54,572 nucleotides of DNA from Croceibacterium salegens (lineage in GTDB: Bacteria; Pseudomonadota; Alphaproteobacteria; Sphingomonadales; Sphingomonadaceae). How positions within the stretch are numbered: the stretch's first letter is position 1; each line of letters begins with the position of its first letter. A program made the position numbers and the translations under genes. The stretch spans positions 1 to 54,572 of the forward strand of contig NZ_WTYM01000042.1 of assembly GCF_009827435.1 (NCBI RefSeq). Direction: 5' to 3'. The notes beneath the pieces were generated by a model. The model was not told the origin of the DNA. It worked only from the letters and a program-made list of their open reading frames with translations, and did not search any database. Of this stretch, positions 42,921 through 50,089 are shown in pieces.

Positions 42921-43595
42921 ATGAACCTCTTCCTGATTTTCGGTACATCCGAGGAGGTCGGATCCTTCGAGGAATTCGAGCTCAACGATGCAAAATTCGC
43001 CTTCAGGTACTTGCCGCCCGAGGGGCCTTCGGCACTGATCGAAGGGCCTTGCTGGATCTTCGTCGACTGGATGCTGCCCGAGCTCTCGGGACTCGAGATG
43101 TGCCACCGGTTGCGCGCGGACACGCGGACCAAGGATGCCCACATCACCATGGTGCTCGAACTCGACGACATCGAGGATCGTCGCCGCGCGTTGCGGGCCG
43201 GGGCGGACGACTACATGCTCCAGCCGGCGAGCCGTCAGGCGATGCTCGACCGCATCCTGGCGCACAACCCGGTCAACGGCTTTCGGGGCGCTCCCGAAAT
43301 GATCGAGGCCGGCAGGCTGAAGATCATGCCCGCCGCCGAGCGTGCCTGCTGGAACGACGAGGTGCTGACGCTCAGCCCGAACGAATTCCGCCTGCTGCGC
43401 TTCATTGCCGAGAATCCCAACCGTGTGCTGTCGCGCAAGGAACTGATCTCGGCGCTCGGCAAGTCGGGCGATCCCGATTACCTGCGCACCGTCGACGTGT
43501 GGATCAAGCGCCTGCGCTCAGCGCTGCGCAAGGCCGGGGCCGGGCAGATCCTGCGCACCGTCACCAACAAGGGCTACGTCCTCGACATTCTCTGA
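42921..43595 (+). CDS. OmpR/PhoB-type response regulator with degenerate receiver, no adjacent kinase
   Basis: A 224-residue protein with a receiver (1-115) and a winged-helix DNA-binding domain (125-224; LSPNEFRLLRFIAENPNRVLSRKELIS and YLRTVDVWIKRLRSAL, with the final TNKGYVL). The phosphoacceptor Asp49 is kept in FVDWMLPELSG. The acidic pair that binds magnesium is missing (the N-terminus is MNLFLIFGTSEEV), the conserved Thr is replaced by Leu79 and the conserved Lys by Gln101 (YMLQPAS). The domain probably does not signal by normal phosphorylation. The DNA-binding half is PhoB-like. No histidine kinase gene lies near. A terminator follows. Confidence 0.88.
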   Translation: MNLFLIFGTSEEVGSFEEFELNDAKFAFRYLPPEGPSALIEGPCWIFVDWMLPELSGLEMCHRLRADTRTKDAHITMVLELDDIEDRRRALRAGADDYMLQPASRQAMLDRILAHNPVNGFRGAPEMIEAGRLKIMPAAERACWNDEVLTLSPNEFRLLRFIAENPNRVLSRKELISALGKSGDPDYLRTVDVWIKRLRSALRKAGAGQILRTVTNKGYVLDIL

Positions 43596-43634
43596 CGCGC
43601 TGCCGCCTGGTGCGGCACCAAGGCCTGAACGCGA

Positions 43635-43675
43635 AGCGGGCGGGCCGGGTTGTCCCGACGCGCCCGCTCCTTTTT
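43635..43675 (+). terminator. Rho-independent terminator after the response regulator
   Basis: AGCGGGC and GCCCGCT form 7-base arms, extended inside by CGGG/CCCG, followed closely by CC and TTTTT at 43671-43675. It lies 40 bases after the regulator stop and just before the end of the convergent receptor gene. Confidence 0.78.
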
Positions 43676-43683
43676 CCAGTCGC

Positions 43684-46383
43684 TCAGAAGTTGGCGGAGA
43701 TCGAAAGGCCGTAGGTCGTACCTTCCTTGTAGGTGTTGACGTCGAGGCGGTTGCTTCCCGACTGCTGATATTCCTCGTGGTCGGTGCCGAGGATGTTGCG
43801 CACCTCGGCCTCGGCTTCGAGATCGACGCCCAACAGGTTGAAGCCCTCGCGCCAGACGAAGTCGAGCTGCACGCCCGGCCGCTCGATAATATCGGGCTGC
43901 GGGATCGTGCCGTTGAGACCGCGGCTGACGACGCGCTCGCTGGCGTAGCTGACCAGGAAGGTCTGCTGCGACAGCCGGCCGTCGTTCTCGAGGCCGACCT
44001 GCAGGTTGACCAGGTGGTCCGACTGACCGGTCAGCGGCAGGCCGTCCTGGAAGTAGTCGCTGGCGATGGTCGAGGCGGCGCCGAAGTAGGTTACCGTGTC
44101 GTTGGGCCCGACCTTCAGCTTGGACTGCGTGTAGGTGTAGTTCGCTCCAACGAGCAGGCGGCGCATGCCGTCGCCCACGAAATCGCCGAGGTCGAAGTAC
44201 TTCTGCAGGTCGAGTTCGGCGCCGTAGAGCGTCGCCTCGGGTGCGTTTGCATAGGACGTGGTCAGGTCGACGCCAACGATGAAGGCCTCGATCGGATTGT
44301 CGATCTTCTTGTAGAAGCCGGCCACCGAAACCCGCTCGTCGCGCGCGAAGTAGTACTCGAAGCGCGCTTCGGCGTTGTAAAGCTGGCTGTCGCCGAGCAA
44401 CGGGTTGCCGCGATAGGGGCGGCTGGTCTCGGGATCGAAGTAGGGCTGGTTGATCAGCTCGCGGAACTGCGGCCTGGCGATCGTCTTCGAGGCGTTGAGG
44501 CGCACCTGCATACCCGGTTCGATCTCGTAGGTCAGCGTCGCCGCGGGCAGCCAGTAGTCCTTCTTGAGACCGGTCACCACGGTGCCCGAACCTGGAGTGG
44601 TGAACACCTGGATCGGAGAGACCATCTGGTCGCCGTTCTCGTAGCGCACGCCGAGATCGAGGCTGAGCGCATCGGCGATCTGCCACGTTCCCTTGCCGTA
44701 TCCGGCCCAGGTGGTCAGGTCGGCGGCGAAGGCGGGATTGCCCTCGTCGGTCTCGATCATCTGCAGGCCGTTGCTGTACATCAGGAAGGTCGGCGCGGAC
44801 AGGGCGTTCACCAGCCGGTCGGGGCGCAGCATGCCGATCGCCGAGATGACTTCCGACGAGCCCATGAACTGGTTCGGCGCGAGGAACAGGAAGTCGCGGC
44901 GCGATACCGAGCGGTGCGTGTCCGAATAGGCCGCGCCGGCGGTAACCTTGAGCTCGGGGAAGAGCTCGTAGGTCAGGTCGACGCCGCCCGACCACAAATC
45001 TTCATTGAGGTCCGAGAAGGTAACGCTGCCGTTGCCGCCGTTGCCGTTGTTCAGGCGGTTGACGAAGTACGCGCCGAACGGGTCCGCCGGCGAATTGGTG
45101 CGGACATACTCGAACGTCAGCTCGAAGGGTGCCTTGCGCTTCGAATTGGCGTAACCGCCCCGCACGTCGAGCGACAACCGATCCGTCAGTTCGAACTCAC
45201 CGACAATCTGCGAATCGAACAGCTGGCGTTCGTACCAGCCGGTGCCCTGCCGGAAGAAGTCGGCGAGGTTGTTCTGTGACGGACGCTGGCCGATGCCGAT
45301 GCGGGACTGCTTGATCGTGTCGTGGATGTAGAGGTTGGTCCAGCGGACCGAATTCTCACTGAATTCGTAACCGAGCCCGAACAGTCCGTTCACGACCACG
45401 CGCTGGTCGGTCTTGGTGGTGGTGAAATCGCTCTCGATGGTGGAGAGGTCCGCGCTCAGCGAGGTCTGCTGGTGCGGCTGGGTGGTCTTCCACTTGCTCG
45501 AATAGCCGGCCGTGGCGATGACGCCGAAATCACCATCGCCGAGCGGCCACGACTTGCCCGCAGAAATGCTGCCGCTGAAGTTGGCCGGGATGTCGTTCCA
45601 GGTCTGCACCACGGAGTTGCGGCCGGTGACGATCTCGCGCGCGATCTGTGCCGACTGGACGGTGCCCGAGCTGAGCCGATCGCCGCTGTCGAAGAACGCC
45701 TGCAGAGCGGGCGGGGTGTCGCGATTGCCGTTGTCGTAGCCGGTCCAGTCGGAACTGCTGCCGTAATACGTCAGGCCCGTGTGGAAGGTGGTTATCGAAT
45801 CGCCCGACGCGCCGACCGACACTGTCAGGAAGGCATCGCGCGGCACGGCCTTGGTGGTCAGGTTGATCACACCGCCGCCGAACTCGCCGGGGTAGTTCGC
45901 CGAGTAGCTCTTCTGCACCAGCGAAGAGGACAGCAGCCCGGTCGGGAACAGGTCTAGCGGGACCACGCGCTTGAGCGGCTCGGGGCTCGGCAGCGGCGAG
46001 CCGTTGAGCAGCGCCAGCGAGTATCGATCGCCGAGTCCGCGCACGTAGACGAAGCCGTTACCGACGACACTGAGGCCGGTGACGCGCGAGAGTGCGCCCG
46101 CGATGTCGCCCTCGCCGGTACGGGCGATTTCCGCTGCCGACAGGACGCTGACGACCTGCGTCGAGGATTCCTCGACGTTTCGGTTGGCCCGGCCGGTGAC
46201 GATGATCTCGCCCCCGCCCGGGACCGAGATGTCGACATCTTCCGCGTCCTGGTGCTGGCCATCGTTGTCGGACGTGGTCGCGGTGTCGTTGGCCGCGCCC
46301 TCGTCCTGCGCATGTGCCAGCGCCGGAAAGGTTAGTGCAGTGGTGAATAGTAGAGCGCCTGCGAGCCGCGACGATGTGGACAT
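43684..46383 (-). CDS. Large TonB-dependent receptor
   Basis: ATG 46383 with GAGGGAAA upstream gives 899 residues; the open frame continues but without a site or signal peptide. The signal peptide ends FPALAHAQ. A TonB-box-like GEIIVTGRANRNVEESS, plug motifs (VYVRGLGDRYSLALLNGSPLPSPEPLKRVVPLDLFP, YPGEFGGGVINLTTKAVP) and a barrel ending in a Phe (YGLSISANF) are clear. The RGLGDRY/NG.PLPSPEP form belongs to the receptor subtype found beside surface lipoproteins in caulobacters and sphingomonads. It lies downstream of the beta-helix-like lipoprotein on the same strand, 77 bases apart. The substrate is unknown. Confidence 0.92.
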   Translation of the reverse strand: MSTSSRLAGALLFTTALTFPALAHAQDEGAANDTATTSDNDGQHQDAEDVDISVPGGGEIIVTGRANRNVEESSTQVVSVLSAAEIARTGEGDIAGALSRVTGLSVVGNGFVYVRGLGDRYSLALLNGSPLPSPEPLKRVVPLDLFPTGLLSSSLVQKSYSANYPGEFGGGVINLTTKAVPRDAFLTVSVGASGDSITTFHTGLTYYGSSSDWTGYDNGNRDTPPALQAFFDSGDRLSSGTVQSAQIAREIVTGRNSVVQTWNDIPANFSGSISAGKSWPLGDGDFGVIATAGYSSKWKTTQPHQQTSLSADLSTIESDFTTTKTDQRVVVNGLFGLGYEFSENSVRWTNLYIHDTIKQSRIGIGQRPSQNNLADFFRQGTGWYERQLFDSQIVGEFELTDRLSLDVRGGYANSKRKAPFELTFEYVRTNSPADPFGAYFVNRLNNGNGGNGSVTFSDLNEDLWSGGVDLTYELFPELKVTAGAAYSDTHRSVSRRDFLFLAPNQFMGSSEVISAIGMLRPDRLVNALSAPTFLMYSNGLQMIETDEGNPAFAADLTTWAGYGKGTWQIADALSLDLGVRYENGDQMVSPIQVFTTPGSGTVVTGLKKDYWLPAATLTYEIEPGMQVRLNASKTIARPQFRELINQPYFDPETSRPYRGNPLLGDSQLYNAEARFEYYFARDERVSVAGFYKKIDNPIEAFIVGVDLTTSYANAPEATLYGAELDLQKYFDLGDFVGDGMRRLLVGANYTYTQSKLKVGPNDTVTYFGAASTIASDYFQDGLPLTGQSDHLVNLQVGLENDGRLSQQTFLVSYASERVVSRGLNGTIPQPDIIERPGVQLDFVWREGFNLLGVDLEAEAEVRNILGTDHEEYQQSGSNRLDVNTYKEGTTYGLSISANF

Positions 46384-46460
46384 CGGATTTCCCTCAATAA
46401 CTGATGCGTTGGCGGGGGCAGCCATGACCGGCCGCCCCCGCTGCGAGGCTGGGCAGCCGG

Positions 46461-48062
46461 TCAGTTTGTCGGCAGCGAAGTGCAGCTGCCGCCGCCGCCG
46501 AGGTCCGCGTAGGAGCTGTTGCAGGTCCAGCCCGCGGCCCAAGCAGTGTTACCCGACCAGGCGGCCCCGATGTGGTACGGTGTCGGCGTCTCCGTGAAGA
46601 ATGAGTCGACGCCACTTCCGGCGAAAGTCGCAACACCGTCTTCGTTGGCGCCGTTGACGAACAGGCCGGTGAGCGTCGAAGTGAGGCTGTCGTCGTTACC
46701 GTTTGCGCCCGAACCGAACATCGTTTGGACCTGCGCAGCGGTGTAACTGCCGGTTCCGATGTACTTGGTTGCGTTGCAGCTCATCACTACCGAGCGCGTC
46801 GTAAGCGTGGCCGGGGTCGTGCCCGAACCGTTCATGCGGATGCATTCGTTCATCGGCGTATAGATCACGCCATTGAGCAGTGTGACGTCGGCATTGCCAC
46901 GGAAAAGCGTCGAAGCCTGGTCGGCACCTTCGTTGTTGGCGCTGACCTGCGTCTGGATGCCGGTGAAGTTGTCGACCCGCAGGCGCGTGCGGGGGGTATC
47001 CGCCTCGTTTCCGTTCGAATCGATTTCCATCAGCGCGTCGCCTTCGCCCGGGCGCTGGATAAGCAGCACGTACTGCAGGCTGGCGCGCGCACCGGTATCG
47101 ACGTCGAGGCTGTCGTCGTCGGCGCCGGTCGAGATGTAATACTTGAAATGGAAGTTTCCGCCGAAGAACTCGGCGCCGTCGTCCGAGCTGTTGTGCGACT
47201 GGAAGTGCTGCAGCGAGGTGCCCGAGCCGACACCTTCGAGGGTAAGCGACTGCAGTTCCTTGTTCGCGCTCAGGACGAAGCCCGAGTAGCGCACCTGGAT
47301 GTAGTCGATCGAACCGGCGTTGTAGGTGTCGTCGTTGCCGCCAAACAGAGCCTTGTCGACCGCACCTTCGGTGTCGCGCTCACAGGTGTTGCTGGCCACC
47401 GAGCCGGTGTCGCAGTCGGTGATTTTGGCGCGGCCGAGCAGTACGATGCCGCCCCACTGCCCGATCGTGCTGTCGGTAGCGAACCCGGCGACGTTGTCGC
47501 TGCTGGTGAAGACGATCGGCTGGGTCGCAGTGCCGACCGCGTTGATCTTGTTTCCACGGTTGACCGCGAGCCAGGACTGGCCGGTGCGGGCGAAGACCAC
47601 GACGCCCGGTTCGATCGTCAGCGTGACATTGGTGTCAGAAGTGATGGTGCCGCAGCCGACCGTGGTCGAGGCGTAGCCGCCGCCGCCGCCCGGGGCGCTG
47701 AAACCGCCGTCGCATCCGACGTCGACGCGGCCGTTCATCGCGTAGAGCACGCCCGGCAGCTTGCGCAGGGTGCTGGAAGCCTTGATCACGCGCGGCAGTT
47801 CGCAAATCCGATAGGAGCCGGTCGGACCCGAGATCGTGCCTCCGTCTTTCAGGCCTTGCGGGTCCGTGATCGTCGGGCAGGCGCCGGCCGCGGTGACCAG
47901 CGTCGAACTCGGCGTCGGAGTCGGCGTCGGAGTAGGTGCCGAGTTGTTGACGTTGACGGTTACGTCGCCATTGGTCCCGGGGGACGCGATGTCATCTGGC
48001 CCGCAGGCGGAAAGCGCGAGCAGACTGCAGCCGAGTACGAGCGAGCGGTTGAAGTATTTCAC
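46461..48062 (-). CDS. Large lipoprotein with Thr-Pro linker, receptor partner
   Basis: I use GTG 48062 (MKYFNRSLVLG); ATG 48080 is in frame but AGGGG lies between the two. The 533-residue product is a lipoprotein with lipobox LSAC, then a (TP)4 linker near residues 43-52 and a long Gly/Asp/Asn/Ser-rich domain (VTLTIEPGVVVFAR, WGGIVLLGRAKITD, GGNDDTYNAGSIDYIQVRYSGF, DDGAEFFGGNFHFKYYIST) that looks like a right-handed beta-helix. Several Cys pairs suggest disulfides. Such genes are regularly paired with TonB-dependent receptors. It is probably anchored in the outer membrane, exposed to the surface or periplasm, and helps capture substrate. The function is unproven. Confidence 0.78.
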   Translation of the reverse strand: MKYFNRSLVLGCSLLALSACGPDDIASPGTNGDVTVNVNNSAPTPTPTPTPSSTLVTAAGACPTITDPQGLKDGGTISGPTGSYRICELPRVIKASSTLRKLPGVLYAMNGRVDVGCDGGFSAPGGGGGYASTTVGCGTITSDTNVTLTIEPGVVVFARTGQSWLAVNRGNKINAVGTATQPIVFTSSDNVAGFATDSTIGQWGGIVLLGRAKITDCDTGSVASNTCERDTEGAVDKALFGGNDDTYNAGSIDYIQVRYSGFVLSANKELQSLTLEGVGSGTSLQHFQSHNSSDDGAEFFGGNFHFKYYISTGADDDSLDVDTGARASLQYVLLIQRPGEGDALMEIDSNGNEADTPRTRLRVDNFTGIQTQVSANNEGADQASTLFRGNADVTLLNGVIYTPMNECIRMNGSGTTPATLTTRSVVMSCNATKYIGTGSYTAAQVQTMFGSGANGNDDSLTSTLTGLFVNGANEDGVATFAGSGVDSFFTETPTPYHIGAAWSGNTAWAAGWTCNSSYADLGGGGSCTSLPTN

Positions 48063-48146
48063 AGCAGATTGTCCCCTCATGACGTGAGAATCGAAGGCGG
48101 TACGAATGACCGTCTCGACCTGCCGCTAAGCCCGTGAGGTGACAGG

Positions 48147-48160
48147 AATCTTGCAAGATT
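48147..48160. promoter_or_regulatory. Perfect 14-base palindrome in a divergent promoter region
   Basis: AATCTTGCAAGATT lies 85 bases upstream of the lipoprotein start (minus strand) and 183 bases upstream of the TPR-protein start (plus strand). It is a candidate operator for one or both. No matching copy was noticed elsewhere in the window. Confidence 0.45.
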
Positions 48161-48343
48161 TCCGTTTTGCTACAAAGCTGTAATTATGTTTGCCATGTGA
48201 CAGATATGACAATTGACTGGTGAGTACCGGGCAATTTCCGGCCGAATATTACAGTTCAATGACATTATTTCATTTTTGTTGCAGTCGAGGTGTCGCCGGG
48301 TCAGACATGCTCCCAAGAACCGCGTTTTTGGGGAGTCCAATTG

Positions 48344-48712
48344 ATGCCGATTGCCATGCTTCTTGCCTCCGCACTGGTTGTGCAGGCGCCCGCTCCGGAC
48401 GAAGATGTCGTCGAAGTGGCCTATCCCGAGATGCGCGCCGGCCACTCGGCCGAGGCGATCGAAAAGATCGAGGAGGCCGATGCGCGCGATGCCGACCATC
48501 CCGCCCGGCTCATCAACCTTGCCGTGGCCTATGCCCGTGAGGGCAAGACCGACGAGGCGCGCGCCCTGTTCCTGAAAGCCGCCGCCAGCGACGATCGCTA
48601 TCGCCTCGAAACGGCGAGCGGTGATTGGGTAGATTCGCGCACGCTCGCGCGCGAAGGCCTTACAATGCTCGACAGCGGCGAGTTCAGCGCACCGCGCTTC
48701 GCCGCCCGCTAA
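48344..48712 (+). CDS. Small exported TPR-repeat protein
   Basis: ATG 48344 (MPIAMLLASALVVQAP) with GGGAG upstream; the frame is open back to 48290. The 122-residue product has a short signal peptide and about two tetratricopeptide-like helices pairs (MRAGHSAEAIEKIEEADARDADHPARLINLAVAYAREGKTDEARALFLKAAA). It is divergent from the lipoprotein-receptor pair and followed by a strong terminator, so it is a single-gene unit. Such proteins mediate protein contacts in the periplasm. The partner is unknown. Confidence 0.72.
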   Translation: MPIAMLLASALVVQAPAPDEDVVEVAYPEMRAGHSAEAIEKIEEADARDADHPARLINLAVAYAREGKTDEARALFLKAAASDDRYRLETASGDWVDSRTLAREGLTMLDSGEFSAPRFAAR

Positions 48713-48737
48713 GCCAGAACCACGTCCGGAAGACCGA

Positions 48738-48772
48738 GGGCGTCCCTGCACAGGCGGGGCGCCCAATTTTTT
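48738..48772 (+). terminator. Rho-independent terminator after the TPR gene
   Basis: GGGCGTCCC and GGGGCGCCC form a 9-base stem with one T-G wobble around a 9-base loop, followed by AA and six T residues at 48767-48772. It isolates the TPR gene from the VirB operon downstream. Confidence 0.82.
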
Positions 48773-48860
48773 AATCCTTCGAATCTGGGGATGTGCTGGT
48801 TTGGTCTTTTGTCTCCGTCTTGTCATTAGAGCTTCTTAAGACAGTCCGTTGGAGGGTCCA

Positions 48861-49484
48861 ATGGTACGTCGCCGATTCGCATTCCTGCTCGTGATTGCAG
48901 GCGCTGTAGCGCCCGTGGCGGCGCATGCGGACGTCCTGGAGATCGGCAGCTCGGGCGCGGCCTGGGTTTCCGGCGGTCCGGTTGGCGCAAGCGCGCCGAC
49001 TGCCGTCAGTCCTACTGAAATTCCCGACGTCGGCGATTTTACCTTTCCCGAAGAGGCGGTCGCCTCCCCGCTCGTGAACAGTGCCGCCCTACCCCCGAAA
49101 TACGACGCCGCCGTCCGCCAGCTCGCCGCGCGATTCGACCTCAGCCCGGCGCTGATCGAAGCTCTGGTGTGGCAGGAGAGCCGCTGGCGCGAAGGGGCGC
49201 AGTCCCCGGTCGGTGCGCGCGGCCTCGCCCAACTCATGCCCGGCACCGCGCGCGAGATGGGGGTCGACGCCGACGACCCCCTCGGCAACCTCGAAGGTGG
49301 CGCCCGGTACTTGCGTCAGCAGCTCGATCGCTTTAACGGCGACCTCGAAAAGGCGCTTGCCGCCTACAACGCAGGCCCTGGCCGCGTCGAACAAGCCGGG
49401 GGCATTCCCCGCATTCGCGAAACCCAGACATACGTTGCCGCCATCATGGGACGGCTGTCGGATCATTCCCGGAGCGATAACTAA
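48861..49484 (+). CDS. virB1: VirB1-like lytic transglycosylase
   Basis: ATG 48861 with GGAGGG seven bases before; a TTG at 48849 is in frame. The 207-residue protein has a signal peptide ending AAHAD and an SLT domain from about residue 80. The catalytic Glu106 lies in LVWQESRWREG, followed by SPVGARGLAQLMPGTA, NLEGGARYLRQQLDRF and LAAYNAGPGRV. It cuts peptidoglycan in the periplasm to let the secretion channel assemble. It opens the virB operon, and its stop precedes virB2 by one base. Confidence 0.9.
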   Translation: MVRRRFAFLLVIAGAVAPVAAHADVLEIGSSGAAWVSGGPVGASAPTAVSPTEIPDVGDFTFPEEAVASPLVNSAALPPKYDAAVRQLAARFDLSPALIEALVWQESRWREGAQSPVGARGLAQLMPGTAREMGVDADDPLGNLEGGARYLRQQLDRFNGDLEKALAAYNAGPGRVEQAGGIPRIRETQTYVAAIMGRLSDHSRSDN

Positions 49485-49485
49485 C

Positions 49486-49782
49486 ATGCGTACAATTTCC
49501 CGCTTTGCCGCCGCCCTGGCGCTTCTCGTTCCCGCCGCCGCCCAGGCACAGACGGCCAACCCGCAGGGGTCCGGCCCGATCGTCAACGCGCTGGCCTGGA
49601 TGCAGGGAACGCTGCTCGGCAACGTCGCCACGGCGGTTGCCGTGATGGCGGTCGCCGCGGTCGGGTTCATGATGCTTACCGGCCGCCTCAACTGGCGCTT
49701 CGGGGCGACCGTGATCGTCGGCTGCTTCGTGCTGTTCGGCGCCGCCTCGATCGTCTCGGGCATCCAGGTTGCGGCGGGCTGA
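49486..49782 (+). CDS. virB2: VirB2-like pilin subunit
   Basis: A 98-residue protein read directly from the DNA. A signal peptide (MRTISRFAAALALLVPAAAQAQ) is followed by two hydrophobic helices (LLGNVATAVAVMAVAAVGFMML; VIVGCFVLFGAASIVSGI) separated by the short basic loop TGRLNWRFG. This is the standard form of the VirB2/TrbC pilin, which polymerises in the inner membrane and extends as the pilus. The start lies two bases after the virB1 stop and the stop six bases before virB3. Confidence 0.9.
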   Translation: MRTISRFAAALALLVPAAAQAQTANPQGSGPIVNALAWMQGTLLGNVATAVAVMAVAAVGFMMLTGRLNWRFGATVIVGCFVLFGAASIVSGIQVAAG

Positions 49783-49788
49783 GGGCTG

Positions 49789-50070
49789 ATGGAACTCGTC
49801 CGCCACCCCGTCCATCGCGCCCTCACGAGGCCGCAGATGTTCGCCGGGGTGACCTACAACTTCTTCATCATCAACGCTGCGGTCACGACCGAGTTGTTCC
49901 TGATTACGGGCAGCTTCCTGGCCCTGCTCGGCGCGCTGGTGATGCATCTGGTGGGCTATTTCGCCTGCCTGCGCGAGCCGCGAATTTTCGACCTTTGGAT
50001 CACCAAAGTCAGCAAGTGTCCCCGCGTGAAGAACTGGAAGCGCTGGGGCTGTAACAGCTACGCCGCGTGA
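49789..50070 (+). CDS. virB3: VirB3-like inner-membrane protein
   Basis: A 93-residue protein starting MELVRHPVHRALTRPQMFAGV, the common VirB3 opening, with hydrophobic segments at about 21-42 and 43-60 and the LREPRIFDLW motif near the C-terminus. It works with VirB4 at the base of the inner-membrane complex. In some systems it is fused to VirB4; here it is separate. Confidence 0.9.
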   Translation: MELVRHPVHRALTRPQMFAGVTYNFFIINAAVTTELFLITGSFLALLGALVMHLVGYFACLREPRIFDLWITKVSKCPRVKNWKRWGCNSYAA

Positions 50071-50089
50071 CGCGGCAGAGGACTGACAA

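Noticed and set aside
43777-45279. A 500-codon plus-strand frame opposite the large TonB receptor
   Set aside because: Shadow of the receptor gene; no start site, no recognisable domain, skewed composition.
47892-47950. Short tandem repeat (GGCGTC/GGAGTC type) that could be taken for a repeat array
   Set aside because: It encodes the Thr-Pro linker of the lipoprotein and has no spacer structure, so it is neither a CRISPR nor a mobile repeat.
48198-48211. Possible Pho box upstream of the lipoprotein-receptor unit
   Set aside because: The two TGACA units are nine bases apart and not eleven, and the flanking bases do not match the CTGTCA repeat well. Kept only as a weak motif in a finding.
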